Source: JANQPX01 sp965222015
GTDB lineage: Bacteria > Pseudomonadota > Alphaproteobacteria > Geminicoccales > Geminicoccaceae
Reading direction: 5' to 3'
NCBI GenBank assembly: GCA_965222015.1
Contig: CBDCTL010000024.1
Span: forward strand, 992,001 to 1,056,000
DNA: 64,000 bases
The notes beneath the pieces were generated by a model that made no database searches, was not told where the DNA came from, and was given only the letters and a program-made list of their open reading frames with translations. The translations under genes were made by a program, and so were the position numbers. The first letter of the stretch is position 1. Every line of letters starts with the position of its first letter. Below are positions 44,910 through 54,529 of the stretch, one piece after another.

Positions 44910-45860
44910 TCGTTCGCCGCCCTGTTTGCGCTGGTCGTGTTCACGGCCGCCGCCGGCGCGGAAACCCCTGTCCGGGTCGAGGCGGTGCGTCAGGCGATCC
45001 CTGCCGGGATCGGCGACCCCGGCGACGGTTTCACGGTCGAGGCCGCCTTCGTGCTTCACTCCTCGAACACCGCCTTCGGCGGTCTCTCCGGCCTTTGGAT
45101 CGCGCCGGACGCCGCCTCGATGCTGGCAGTCAGCGACACCGGCAAGCGCTGGCGGGCGAGGCTCCTGCACGACGCGAGTGGCGGGCTGACGGGCGTCGAC
45201 GACTGGACCCTTGCCGACCTTCGCCCGCCGCCGGAAAGCCGCCTTCGGGACGCCGAAGCCCTCGCCGAGGACGGCGAAGGCGGCCTCGTGGTCGCCTATG
45301 AAGGGCGTCATGGCCTGATACGCTGGCCCCTGGACGATCTGGACGGACGGCCCGACCCCCTGCCCGTGCCGCTGCCCGATCTCGGCGGGCCGAGCAATTC
45401 GGGCATGGAGGCACTCGCCGCCCTCGGCCGCGGCCGGCTGTTCGCGATCGGCGAGCGGGTCGGCGCCCATGGCGGCACCGGCCTCATGGCCTGGATCGTC
45501 GATGCCCGAGGCATTCGCCGGCTCGTCTACGTCCCGGCCGAAGGTTTCGCGCCCGTCGGCGCCGATCGCCTGGAGGACAGGGTCTACGTGATCGAACGCC
45601 AGTTTTCCTGGCTCGCCGGCTTCAGGAATCGCATCGCATACTTTCCGGCCTCGGCAGCACGTCCCGGCGCCGAGATTAGCGGGGAGCCAGTCGCGACCTT
45701 CCGTTGGGGCGATTTCGGCGAGAATTTCGAGGGCATCGCGGCGAGACGAGGATCAGACGGCAGGACCCGCCTGTATCTCCTCGCGGACGACAATTTCAGC
45801 TTTCTTCAGAAAACGCTGCTGGTGCAGCTTGCCCTCCCGAACAAGAGCGACGCCGACTAG
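44889..45860 (+). CDS. Exported phytase-like (esterase-like) beta-propeller protein
   Basis: 323 residues. Signal peptide 1-25 ending AAGAE, then a phytase-like domain with the family patterns FGGLSGLWIAPDAASMLAVSDTGKRW (read around 65-88), LRDAEALAEDGEGG (about 118), GPSNSGMEALAAL (about 168) and a C-terminal NFEGIAARRGSDGRTRLYLLADDNFSFLQ region (about 278-305). The family is annotated as esterase-like activity of phytase; substrate unknown. The only start giving a signal peptide is GTG 44889, which lies inside the terminator hairpin of the gene before it. Stop TAG begins a stop-codon hairpin repeat. Confidence 0.82.
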   Translation: MRSAGFFSFAALFALVVFTAAAGAETPVRVEAVRQAIPAGIGDPGDGFTVEAAFVLHSSNTAFGGLSGLWIAPDAASMLAVSDTGKRWRARLLHDASGGLTGVDDWTLADLRPPPESRLRDAEALAEDGEGGLVVAYEGRHGLIRWPLDDLDGRPDPLPVPLPDLGGPSNSGMEALAALGRGRLFAIGERVGAHGGTGLMAWIVDARGIRRLVYVPAEGFAPVGADRLEDRVYVIERQFSWLAGFRNRIAYFPASAARPGAEISGEPVATFRWGDFGENFEGIAARRGSDGRTRLYLLADDNFSFLQKTLLVQLALPNKSDAD

Positions 45861-45880
45861 CGGCGTGGCCACATCATCGG
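45858..45880 (+). repeat. Stop-codon triloop hairpin repeat, copy c
   Basis: TAGCGGCGTGGCCACATCATCGG. TAG is the stop of the phytase-like gene; the stem GCGGC/GCCAC has one C-A mismatch around a GTG triloop. Confidence 0.6.
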
Positions 45881-45969
45881 CTTTGCGCCGCCATGGCCGG
45901 AGCCGACCTCATGCCAGCAATTTCTGGAAACGCCGGAAGCGTTCCTGATATCGAACATGCTGCCTGGCG

Positions 45970-46275
45970 TCAGGCGGCGCCCTGGGCCTCCTGCGCCGCG
46001 CGCGCCGCGACCAGACGCTGCTTCAATCGGCGCAGCTCGCTGGTCAGCTCGGCGTTCCGCGCCTTCAGCAGATAGCCGTCGAGGCCGCCGCGCTTTTCGA
46101 CCGTGCGCAGTGCCCGCGTCGACACCCTAAGGCGCACGCTCTCGCCCAGCGTCTCGCTGTAGAACCGCTGCTGCTGCAGGTTCGGCAGATAGCGCCGCCG
46201 GGTCTTGTTGTGGGCGTGGCTGACATTGTTGCCGGTCTGGACGCCTTTACCGGTCAGCGCGCAACGTCGGGCCAT
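45970..46275 (-). CDS. rpmB: 50S ribosomal protein bL28
   Basis: 101 residues, the alphaproteobacterial length. The opening MARRCALTGKGVQTGNNVSHAHNKTRRR (read in two parts) is the bL28 signature, and LRVSTRALRTVEKRGGLDGYL (about 58) closes the fold. GAGGAACAGG precedes the ATG at 46275; the open frame runs 39 bp further upstream without a start context. Single gene, as often in this class. Confidence 0.96.
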   Translation of the reverse strand: MARRCALTGKGVQTGNNVSHAHNKTRRRYLPNLQQQRFYSETLGESVRLRVSTRALRTVEKRGGLDGYLLKARNAELTSELRRLKQRLVAARAAQEAQGAA

Positions 46276-46474
46276 GATCCTGTTCCTCGATGGCAAAAAG
46301 ACAGATTGCGCCACCGTCCCCGAACGGCAGCGACAGGGGGTTTTTAGGCAGTCGGCGCGCGCTCGTCAAGCCTGGCGTGGCGCCGTTTCGCGGCGTCCCG
46401 CCAGAGACCCGACCTCCCGCCGGCTCCCGCTAATCGTGGCCGCATCGCGCCGGGCCTGGCGGAGACGGGGACAT

Positions 46475-46497
46475 CGAATGAGGTGGTCATGCCACTA
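46475..46497 (-). repeat. Stop-codon-type triloop hairpin repeat, copy f
   Basis: On the minus strand TAGTGGCATGACCACCTCATT: stem GTGGC/ACCAC region with an ATG loop. Here it is not at a gene end but 34 bp in front of the plus-strand MFS start, showing that the element also exists free of a stop codon. Confidence 0.55.
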
Positions 46498-46530
46498 GGC
46501 AGGGCGGCCGGGGCCGTCTATCGAGATAAG

Positions 46531-47712
46531 ATGCAGCCCGACTATTCCCGCCGCGACGTCTATCTGCTCGCCGTCTGCCAGGCCATCCTGGCGACCGGCA
46601 ATGCGGTGGTCATCACCACCTCCGCGCTCGCCGGCCAGGCGATGGCCCCGGACGGCTTCGCGACACTGCCGCTGTTCCTGCAGTTCGTCGCGATCATGGC
46701 GACCGCGCTTCCCGCCTCCCACCTCATGAAGCGGATCGGCCGGCGCGCTGGCTTCGCGATCGGCGCCGGCTTCGCGGTCAGCGGCGGGCTCCTCGGCTGT
46801 GGCGCGATCCTCGCCGGCTCCTTCGTCCTCTTCTGCGTGGCGAGCTTCGGCTACGGCGTGTTCATGGGCTTCGGCATGTATTACCGCTTCGCCGCCGCCG
46901 ACGTCGCCGCACCCGCCTTCAGGCCGCGCGCGATCTCCTACGTGCTGGCGGGCGGCGTGGTCGCCGCGATCGCGGGGCCGGAACTCGCCAAGGCGACCGA
47001 CGATCTGTTCGGCCCTGCCCTGTTCGCCGGCAGTTTCGCCGCGGTCGCCGTCCTCGGTGTCCTGACCCTCGCCGCCCTCGCCTTCCTGCGCATCCCGCCG
47101 CCGGCCGAGGAGGAGCGCAGCGGCGGGCAGCGCCCGCTCTCCCTGATCATGCGCCAGCCCGCCTTCGTCGTGGCACTCGGCTCCGCGGCGATCGCGCAGG
47201 GTGCCATGGTGCTGGTGATGACCGCGACCCCGCTCGCCATGGCCTTCTGCGGCCACGGCTTCGATCAGACCGCCTTCGTGATCCAGTGGCACGTCCTCGG
47301 CATGTTCGCGCCCAGCTTCGTCACCGGCCATCTGATCGCCCGCTTCGGCGTGTTCACGATCATGGCGAGCGGCGCCGGCCTGATCCTGCTCTGCCTCCTG
47401 GTGTCGCTCACCGGGGTCGAGATGGTTCAGTTCTGGGCCGCCCTCCTTTTGCTCGGCGTCGGCTGGAACTTCATGTTCGTCGGCGGCACCAGCCTTCTGA
47501 CCACCACCTACCATCCCGCCGAAAAGGCGAAGGTCCAGGCGGTGAACGACCTCGTGGTGTTCGCGACCGCGGCCCTTTCCTCGCTGTCCTCCGGTCTGCT
47601 GCATCACTTGATCGGCTGGGAGGCGGTCAACCTCAGCATGATCCCGCCGATCCTGGTGATGCTGGCGGCGATCCTCTGGCTGCAGCGCAGGCGCGCCGAA
47701 GCGCCGATCTGA
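46531..47712 (+). CDS. MFS transporter
   Basis: 393 residues, 12 hydrophobic segments in two groups of six. The loop after segment 2 reads HLMKRIGRRAGFAIG (about 64-78), a relaxed MFS signature; the central loop (about 195-212) is charged. Resembles MFS proteins of unknown substrate with a GFGMYYRFAAADVA motif in segment 4. The ATG at 46531 follows GAGATAAG; an in-frame upstream start at 46483 falls inside a hairpin repeat and is less likely. Confidence 0.85.
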   Translation: MQPDYSRRDVYLLAVCQAILATGNAVVITTSALAGQAMAPDGFATLPLFLQFVAIMATALPASHLMKRIGRRAGFAIGAGFAVSGGLLGCGAILAGSFVLFCVASFGYGVFMGFGMYYRFAAADVAAPAFRPRAISYVLAGGVVAAIAGPELAKATDDLFGPALFAGSFAAVAVLGVLTLAALAFLRIPPPAEEERSGGQRPLSLIMRQPAFVVALGSAAIAQGAMVLVMTATPLAMAFCGHGFDQTAFVIQWHVLGMFAPSFVTGHLIARFGVFTIMASGAGLILLCLLVSLTGVEMVQFWAALLLLGVGWNFMFVGGTSLLTTTYHPAEKAKVQAVNDLVVFATAALSSLSSGLLHHLIGWEAVNLSMIPPILVMLAAILWLQRRRAEAPI

Positions 47713-47769
47713 CTTTTTTGTCACACGAGACGATCGGTTCGCGCGATCGCCGGCCGGCGGGATGGTTGG

Positions 47770-49338
47770 TCAGCCCACCGCGGTGGAGCGGTCGCTCCTC
47801 CTCAGGCCGCCCAGCGTGCGCTGGCGCTCGATCATGGGCCGTGCCAGGCGAATGCCGCCGCCGGCGTGCTTGGCGCCATACATCGCCAGATCGGCATATT
47901 GCAGCAATGCTTCCGCCGTCGTGGCGTCCGTCGGGAACATCGCCACGCCCATGCTCGCACGCGGGTCGATATCGCAGTCCTCGATCCGAAGCGGCGTCTC
48001 GATGCTCGCCAGCATCTTCTCGCCGATCCGGATCGCCGCCTTGTCCGTGGTCAGATCCGGCAGGATGAGCGCGAACTCGTCGCCGCCGATGCGTGCCACC
48101 GTGTCGCTCTCCCGAAGGCCGGAGCGCAGGCGTCTGGCCATCGCCTTGAGCACCTCGTCGCCGATCCGGTGACCCTCCCTGTCGTTGATCGCCTTGAAAC
48201 CGTCCATGTCCATGACGATCACCCCGACCGGGCTGCCCGAGCGGACCGAGCGCGCCATCGCCTGCTGCAGCCGGTCCTGGAACAAAAGCCGGTTCGGCAG
48301 GTCGGTGAGCGGATCGTGCTGGGCGAGGTGCAGCATGCGCGCCTCGACCCGCTTGTGATCGGTGATATCCGTCGACGTGCTCACGAAACCGCCGCCGGGC
48401 ATCGAATTCCGTTCCACCGCGAGCGTCCGGCCCTCGGCGCCGCATTGCTGAAAGCGCGTCGGCGCCAGCGGCTCCGAGAGCGCCCGCGGATCGAAATCCG
48501 CCTCAGACGCCATCTCCGAGCGTGCGAGATCGTGATCGAGAAACTGACGCAGATGGGTGCTGGGCCGGTAGAGGTGGACGGGATAGCCATGCAGCTCGCG
48601 ATGGCGTGGGTTCCAGGTCAGAAGCCGGGCCTGGTGATCGAACACGGCCACGCCCTGATTGACGTGATCGAAGGTTGCCTGCAGCTGCGAGGACTTCTCC
48701 CGCAACTGACTGATCAGACGCTCGTTCATGCCCGCGAGCGACGCCGCCGAAACCACCGAATGCGACATCGGCCGGGCCAGTGCCAGGAGTCCGGCGACAT
48801 AGACCAGGACCATGAGCGCCATGATCAGATGCACTGGATCGCCGAGGAAACAAAAACGCAGAAAATAGGGCACCATCGCGCTGACGAGGAAGGTGCTGAA
48901 CGCGACCATGCTGCCGGTCAGCACCACCAGCGAGCCGCCGACCATGCCGGCCACGATGAACGGCAGGAACGCCTGGCTGACCAGCGAATCCGACCCGTAG
49001 AACAAAGCGGTCAGGCCCCACATCAATCCGCCGGCGCCGGCGCCGGAGACGAAGCGCAGACGAAGCGCCTCGATCTGCGCCCTGACACCGAGCTCGCGCT
49101 GGGCGCGGCGCCAGAAGTCGAGCCGAAACGCGATGATCAGCGTCATGGCCCCGAACCAGGTGAGAAGCAAGTGCGCCGGGCGTTCCTGCCAAAGTGCCGC
49201 GACCGTGCCGAGCGCGCAGGCGAAGTTGATCGCGAGCGCGGTCGGGCTCCTGGCATAGAGCTTGGCGAGCACGGTCAGTTCCGCGTCGGCCCTGTCGTCG
49301 CGCTGATGCGCGCGCCCTGATGGTGACGAACTGCCCAT
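47770..49338 (-). CDS. Membrane PAS-GGDEF diguanylate cyclase
   Basis: 522 residues. About six hydrophobic segments in the first 200 residues form a membrane sensor module, a PAS domain follows (about 215-325; FDHVNQGVAVFDHQARLLTWN), then GGDEF (about 335-495) with ARIGGDEFALILPD and an inhibitory RESD site five residues before it. An active, c-di-GMP-inhibited cyclase is predicted. No EAL domain, unlike the protein at 22778. Convergent with the MFS gene. Confidence 0.93.
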   Translation of the reverse strand: MGSSSPSGRAHQRDDRADAELTVLAKLYARSPTALAINFACALGTVAALWQERPAHLLLTWFGAMTLIIAFRLDFWRRAQRELGVRAQIEALRLRFVSGAGAGGLMWGLTALFYGSDSLVSQAFLPFIVAGMVGGSLVVLTGSMVAFSTFLVSAMVPYFLRFCFLGDPVHLIMALMVLVYVAGLLALARPMSHSVVSAASLAGMNERLISQLREKSSQLQATFDHVNQGVAVFDHQARLLTWNPRHRELHGYPVHLYRPSTHLRQFLDHDLARSEMASEADFDPRALSEPLAPTRFQQCGAEGRTLAVERNSMPGGGFVSTSTDITDHKRVEARMLHLAQHDPLTDLPNRLLFQDRLQQAMARSVRSGSPVGVIVMDMDGFKAINDREGHRIGDEVLKAMARRLRSGLRESDTVARIGGDEFALILPDLTTDKAAIRIGEKMLASIETPLRIEDCDIDPRASMGVAMFPTDATTAEALLQYADLAMYGAKHAGGGIRLARPMIERQRTLGGLRRSDRSTAVG

Positions 49339-49583
49339 GGTGTCGCTGAAGCTGAACTTTCCATGTCAATAAAAAAGCTTCAGTTTTATCATCGACAACA
49401 TGCACAATTTATCAAGTTTTTATTTTATATATTTTTATCAAATCGTTATGGAATTTTCCGCAGCGTCTTGCGAGATCCGATTTCTTTTTTGCTGCAGCGC
49501 ACAAAAAAGTCCTTGAAGCCTATCATGAGAGTTGTTATATCCGAATTTGTGCAACGCAACATTTCTCAGGAGGAGGGCGTTCA

Positions 49584-49979
49584 ATGACCGCCAAAGCGAG
49601 TGCCAAGACCGCGCCGTTCCAGACCGTCGATGCCGACAAGGTTCTGGCTGCGCAGCAGCGCAATATCGATGCCATCGCCAATGCCAGCCAGATCGTCGTC
49701 GACGGCGCCAAGGCCCTGGCCCAGCGCCAGAGCGAGATGGTGCAGAGCTCCGTCGACCAGTGGATGGCCGCCGGCCAGGGCGCCATGGCCCTGAAGCCGG
49801 GCGAGTTCGTGCCCGCCGACCAGATCACCAAGGTGAAGTCGGCCTACGAGACCGCGATCTCCAACGCCAAGGAGATGGCCGAGATCAGCATGAAGGCACA
49901 GAATGAGGCGGCTTCCGTCCTCACCAAGTGCTTCATGGCCAACATCGAGGACATGAAGGCGTTCAGCAAGATCGGCTGA
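49584..49979 (+). CDS. Phasin family protein
   Basis: 131 residues, helical and alanine-rich, with the phasin pattern of spaced QRNIDAIANASQIVVDGAKALAQRQ (about 25-49) and YETAISNAKEMAEISMKAQNEAASVL (about 88-113). Phasins coat polyhydroxyalkanoate granules. TCAGGAGGAGGG gives a very strong Shine-Dalgarno. Own AT-rich leader (49340-49580). The hairpin at 50045 may end its transcript. No phaC or phaR gene in the window. Confidence 0.9.
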   Translation: MTAKASAKTAPFQTVDADKVLAAQQRNIDAIANASQIVVDGAKALAQRQSEMVQSSVDQWMAAGQGAMALKPGEFVPADQITKVKSAYETAISNAKEMAEISMKAQNEAASVLTKCFMANIEDMKAFSKIG

Positions 49980-50044
49980 CCCTCCGGGTCCTGCCAGGTC
50001 TGCGGTCCGGGGGCCGAGCGTCCCTCTCCCGACGCCTGAAGACG

Positions 50045-50075
50045 CGACGGCGGCTCCTCTACGGGGCCGCCGTCG
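50045..50075 (+). terminator. Hairpin downstream of the phasin gene
   Basis: Perfect 10-bp stem CGACGGCGGC/GCCGCCGTCG with an 11-nt loop, 66 bp after the phasin stop. Lacks a U-tract; could act as mRNA-stabilising 3' end. Confidence 0.45.
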
Positions 50076-50140
50076 ACGATTCCGGGCCGATCGCTCGCTC
50101 GACGGCCTCATTCGCCGGGCCGCCGGAACCGGCCGATCCG

Positions 50141-50169
50141 TTGACGCGCCGACAGCCGCTTCTTACATA
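50141..50169 (+). promoter_or_regulatory. Sigma-70-type promoter of hrcA
   Basis: TTGACG at 50141-50146, 17 bp spacer, TACATA at 50164-50169; 47 bp before the hrcA start. No CIRCE inverted repeat is present, so HrcA autoregulation is not visible here. Confidence 0.55.
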
Positions 50170-50215
50170 ACCGGCAGCCACGGAAAGGTAGAAGCAGACG
50201 ACCAGCGCTCGCGCC

Positions 50216-51286
50216 ATGATCACCGAGCTCAATGACCGCTCCAGGGCGATTTTCCGCCAGATCGTCGATGCCTATGTCGCGACCGGCGAGCCCATCGGCT
50301 CGCGTACGCTCTCGCGCATGCTGGAGCCTGCGCTGTCGCCGGCGTCGATCCGCAACGTCATGGCGGATCTGGAGGAGCTCGGTCTGCTCTACGCGCCGCA
50401 CACTTCCGCCGGCCGCATCCCGACCGATCAGGGCCTTCGCTTCTATGTCGACGGGCTCCTCGAGATGGGGCGCGTTTCGATCGACGACCGCAGCATGATC
50501 GACAGCCAGTGCGCCGGCGTCGGCCGCAGCGTCGAAGAGGTGCTGGGCGATGCCGGCAGCGCGCTCTCCGGCCTCTCGCGCTATGCCGGCCTGGTGATGG
50601 CACCCAAGACCGAGCGCCCGTTTCGCCAGGTCGAATTCGTGCCGCTGGCGCCCGGCCGCGCGCTGGTGATCATGGTTACCGACAACGGCATGGTCGAGAA
50701 CAGGGTGATCGATCTGCCGGTCGGCATCGACGCCTCCGCGCTGATCGAGGCGAGCAACTACCTGACCGCGCGCCTCACCGGCCGCTCGCTCGTCGAAGCG
50801 GCCGAGACCATCGAAATGGAGATCACCGCCGAACGCGGCGAGCTCGACGACCTCACCAGGCGCGTGGTCCAGGCCGGGCTCGCGACCTGGGCCGGCGACG
50901 TCGAACGCGACGAGGGCGTGCTGATCGTGCGCGGCCAGGCCAACCTGCTCGACGACGTCACCAATCTCTCCGACCTCGAACGCATCCGCGCCCTCTTCCA
51001 GGTGCTCGAGACCAAGCGCACGCTCCTTCGGCTGATCGACCGGGTGCGCGAGGCCGACGGCCTGCAGATCTTCATCGGCGCGGAGAACGAACTCTTCGGC
51101 ATGAGCGGTTGCTCCATGATCGTAGCGCCTTATGGTACGAGCGACGCCGAGGGCCAGAGCGGCAGCCGCGTGATCGGCGCCGTCGGCGTGATCGGGCCGA
51201 CACGCATGAACTACGCCCGCATCATTCCGATGGTCGACTACACCGCCCGGGTGGTCTCCCGCCTCCTCGGCAATCCCGACAGATGA
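50216..51286 (+). CDS. hrcA: Heat-inducible transcription repressor HrcA
   Basis: 356 residues. Winged-helix DNA-binding domain at the N terminus (ELNDRSRAIFRQIVDAYVATGEPIGSRTLSRML, read in parts, about 3-36, and the LSPASIRNVMADLEELGLL recognition region about 41-59), GRIPTDQGLRFYVD (about 67-80), and the C-terminal IGAENELFGMSGCSMIVAPY region (about 285). Represses groESL and often hrcA itself via CIRCE. Operon with grpE, 26-bp gap. Confidence 0.95.
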   Translation: MITELNDRSRAIFRQIVDAYVATGEPIGSRTLSRMLEPALSPASIRNVMADLEELGLLYAPHTSAGRIPTDQGLRFYVDGLLEMGRVSIDDRSMIDSQCAGVGRSVEEVLGDAGSALSGLSRYAGLVMAPKTERPFRQVEFVPLAPGRALVIMVTDNGMVENRVIDLPVGIDASALIEASNYLTARLTGRSLVEAAETIEMEITAERGELDDLTRRVVQAGLATWAGDVERDEGVLIVRGQANLLDDVTNLSDLERIRALFQVLETKRTLLRLIDRVREADGLQIFIGAENELFGMSGCSMIVAPYGTSDAEGQSGSRVIGAVGVIGPTRMNYARIIPMVDYTARVVSRLLGNPDR

Positions 51287-51312
51287 GACTAGGACAGTTG
51301 AGACGACATGCG

Positions 51313-51960
51313 ATGACCCAGAACCAGCCTCGACAGAACGACGACGACGCGATCGAATCGAACGGCGACCTGCCGGAGGACCGAGCGGCCCCGGAGACCG
51401 CGGATGCGCCGGCCATGACGGACGACGACCGCATGGCCGCGCTCGAGGCGGAGCTCGCCGAGACCAAGGACCGCATGCTGCGCGCCATGGCCGATGTCGA
51501 GAACACCCGCCGCCGCGCCGCGCGCGAACAGGAGGAGGCGCGCAAATACGCCATGACCGGCTTCGCGCGGGAACTCCTCGAGGTCGCCGACAATCTCGGC
51601 CGGGCACTGGAGAGCGTGCCGGACGAGGTGCGTGCGAGCGACCAGGTTAAGCCGCTGGTCGAGGGTATCGAGCTCACTCAGAAGTCCCTCGCCGCCTGTT
51701 TCGAGCGTCAGAAGATCACCAAGGTCGCGCCGAAGCCCGGCGACCGCTTCGATCACAACCTGCACCAGGCCATGTTCGAGGTGGAGACCGCCGATCACGC
51801 GCCGGGCTCGGTGGTGCAGGTCATGCAGAACGGCTATGTGATCGCCGATCGCCTGCTCCGACCCGCTTTGGTCGGCGTCGCCAAGAAGCCGGCCGCCGCA
51901 CCGGAGCCGGGCAACGACGAAGACGGCCAACGCGGCCAGAAGATCGACAAGAGCGCTTAG
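51313..51960 (+). CDS. grpE: Nucleotide exchange factor GrpE
   Basis: 215 residues. An acidic unstructured N terminus (about 1-45), a long coiled coil (ELAETKDRMLRAMADVENTRRRAAREQEEARKYA, about 47-80) and the beta domain with GDRFDHNLHQAMFEVET (about 150) and VVQVMQNGYVIADRLLRPALVGVAK near the end, the GrpE signature. Releases ADP from DnaK. The open frame runs back far into hrcA in another phase; the ATG at 51313 fixes the start. The stop TAG begins a hairpin repeat. dnaK and dnaJ are not in the window. Confidence 0.95.
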   Translation: MTQNQPRQNDDDAIESNGDLPEDRAAPETADAPAMTDDDRMAALEAELAETKDRMLRAMADVENTRRRAAREQEEARKYAMTGFARELLEVADNLGRALESVPDEVRASDQVKPLVEGIELTQKSLAACFERQKITKVAPKPGDRFDHNLHQAMFEVETADHAPGSVVQVMQNGYVIADRLLRPALVGVAKKPAAAPEPGNDEDGQRGQKIDKSA

Positions 51961-51980
51961 TGGAATGTCCACATCATTGG
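51958..51980 (+). repeat. Stop-codon triloop hairpin repeat, copy b
   Basis: TAGTGGAATGTCCACATCATTGG: TAG is the grpE stop. Perfect 5-bp stem GTGGA/TCCAC (51960-51972) with an ATG triloop. The stem pairs differ from copy a (GCGGA/TCCGC) by a compensatory change. The remaining 280 bp to argG hold only its promoter. Confidence 0.7.
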
Positions 51981-52163
51981 GTTCCCGCCCGGCTTCGTCA
52001 CATTCGGCGGTATGCGACCAAGTTTGAAGGATGCCGGCGGGCTCTATTTAAAGCGAGCGAGTCACGAGTCCTGCCGGTTTCCTCAATGATGGATCATGCC
52101 CGACCATGACCGGATCGGGAGAATAAGCCCGCATTGGGAACGGCCGACGGCCGCATCCGCTTG

Positions 52164-52192
52164 TTGACAGGGCGGTTCTTGTCCCGTAATCC
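52164..52192 (+). promoter_or_regulatory. Sigma-70-type promoter of argG
   Basis: TTGACA at 52164-52169, 17-bp spacer, TAATCC at 52187-52192; about 64 bp before the argG ATG. Perfect -35 hexamer with good spacing. Confidence 0.6.
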
Positions 52193-52255
52193 GCGTGAGT
52201 TCGTCCGAAAAGGCCGTTTTCGGGCGCTTTCTGTCGTCTTTCGTGAGAGTGGGTG

Positions 52256-53466
<1,211 letters not shown>

Positions 53467-53467
<1 letters not shown>

Positions 53468-53483
53468 GCACCGACGCGGTGCT
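53467..53483 (+). terminator. Triloop hairpin at the argG stop
   Basis: AGCACCG-ACG-CGGTGCT, perfect 7-bp stem with an ACG triloop, starting at the last base of the argG TGA. Shape and following sequence (TTGACTTTGGG) resemble the stop-codon repeat family, though the stem sequence differs. No U-run. Confidence 0.45.
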
Positions 53484-53523
53484 GCGTTGACTTTGGGTCC
53501 GTGCCTGTGAAGGACGCCTCGGC

Positions 53524-53586
53524 ATGCGGCGGGCGCGCCGCGTCGTCGACTTCGGGCCTGTGCCTGTGAAGGACGCCCTGGCGTGA
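53524..53586 (+). CDS. Mini-ORF 1 in the ZIP leader (20 codons)
   Basis: ATG 53524 with AAGGA nine bases upstream (53510-53514). It encodes a basic peptide ending VPVKDALA and stops at 53584-53586, overlapping the GTG of mini-ORF 2 (GTGA). Created by the tandem duplication; whether the peptide matters is unknown. Confidence 0.4.
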   Translation: MRRARRVVDFGPVPVKDALA

Positions 53587-53690
53587 GCCCGATCCTTCTC
53601 GGCTTCCTCGGCAGCCTCGCCGCCGGCATGCGGCGGGCGCGCCGCGGCGTCGACTTCGGGTCTGTGCCTGTGAAGGACGCCCTGGCGTGA
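53583..53690 (+). CDS. Mini-ORF 2, out-of-frame duplicate of the ZIP start (35 codons)
   Basis: GTG 53583 with AAGGA at 53569-53573. Residues 1-15 are MSPILLGFLGSLAAG, identical to the ZIP N terminus, then the frame shifts into copy B (104 bp is not a multiple of three) and ends VPVKDALA at TGA 53688-53690, overlapping the true GTG at 53687. Confidence 0.45.
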   Translation: MSPILLGFLGSLAAGMRRARRGVDFGSVPVKDALA

Positions 53691-54460
53691 GCCCGATCCT
53701 TCTCGGCTTCCTCGGCAGCCTCGCCGCCGGCATGATGACCACGGTCGGCGCGCTGCCGGTGCTGTTCGGCCGGATGCCGTCAGAACGCACCCGCGACGCC
53801 CTGCTCGGCTTCGCCGCAGGCGTGATGCTGGCCGCGTCCTTCTTCTCGCTGATCGTTCCCTCCCTCGAGATCTCCGAAGCGCGCTACGGCGAAGGCGCGA
53901 TCCCGGCTCTGATCGCCGTCGCCGGCATTCTCATGGGCGTGATCGCCGTCGCCCTGCTCAACCGCTTCATGCCCCACGAGCATTTCGTCCAGGGCCGCGA
54001 AGGTCCGGACACCGCCGCCCTTCGCCGCATCTGGCTGTTCGTGATCGCGATCGCCATCCACAATTTCCCGGAGGGCCTGGCGGTCGGCGTCGGCTTCGGC
54101 GGCGGCGACGTCGCCAACGGCCTGCCGCTCGCCATCGGCATCGGCCTGCAGAACGCCCCCGAGGGCCTGGCCGTCGCGGTCGCCTTGACGGGCGAGCGCT
54201 ACAGCCGATGGCGCGCCTTTACCGTCGCGGCACTCACCGGCCTGGTCGAGCCGATCGGCGGGCTCATCGGCGCCGGCGCGGTCGCCCTTGCCGAGCCGCT
54301 TCTCCCCTGGGGCCTGGTCTTCGCCGCCGGCGCCATGCTCTACGTGATCAGCCACGAGATCATCCCCGAGACCCACCGCCGCGGCTTCCAGAACGAGGCC
54401 ACCACCGGCCTCACAATCGGCCTCGTCGTGATGCTGTTCCTGGACGTCTGGCTCGGCTGA
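53687..54460 (+). CDS. ZIP-family divalent metal transporter
   Basis: 257 residues, eight hydrophobic segments. The metal-binding motifs HNFPEGLAVGVGFGGG (about 125-140) and QNAPEGLAVAVAL (about 151-163) in segments 4 and 5 are the ZIP signature, and a short histidine-bearing loop (FMPHEHF, about 96) lies between segments 3 and 4. Imports zinc, iron or manganese. GTG start with AAGGA nine bases upstream. Its start region is duplicated twice upstream, so it may be translated by coupling to two mini-ORFs. Confidence 0.88.
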   Translation: MSPILLGFLGSLAAGMMTTVGALPVLFGRMPSERTRDALLGFAAGVMLAASFFSLIVPSLEISEARYGEGAIPALIAVAGILMGVIAVALLNRFMPHEHFVQGREGPDTAALRRIWLFVIAIAIHNFPEGLAVGVGFGGGDVANGLPLAIGIGLQNAPEGLAVAVALTGERYSRWRAFTVAALTGLVEPIGGLIGAGAVALAEPLLPWGLVFAAGAMLYVISHEIIPETHRRGFQNEATTGLTIGLVVMLFLDVWLG

Positions 54461-54529
54461 CTCGCCCAGACTATCGCCGCAGGACGATAAAGCTGCCGTT
54501 CGATACAAACAGCGATAGAGTTCGCTTCC

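Larger units (their letters stand above)
53521..53728 (+). repeat. 104-bp tandem duplication upstream of the ZIP gene
   Basis: Copy A 53521-53624 and copy B 53625-53728 are near identical with a period of exactly 104 bp, and a third GGCATG starts at 53729. Each unit contains a Shine-Dalgarno AAGGA, a GTGA start/stop overlap and the first 14 codons of the ZIP protein. A shorter, diverged fragment (53488-53517) precedes copy A. Confidence 0.92.

Noticed and set aside
46495..47724. 409-codon minus-strand frame opposite the MFS gene
   Set aside because: Low-complexity His/Glu/Asp/Gly translation with no fold; its end at a TAG coincides with hairpin repeat f by chance.
49980..50215. CIRCE operator expected before hrcA
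   Set aside because: No TTAGCACTC-N9-GAGTGCTAA inverted repeat was found.
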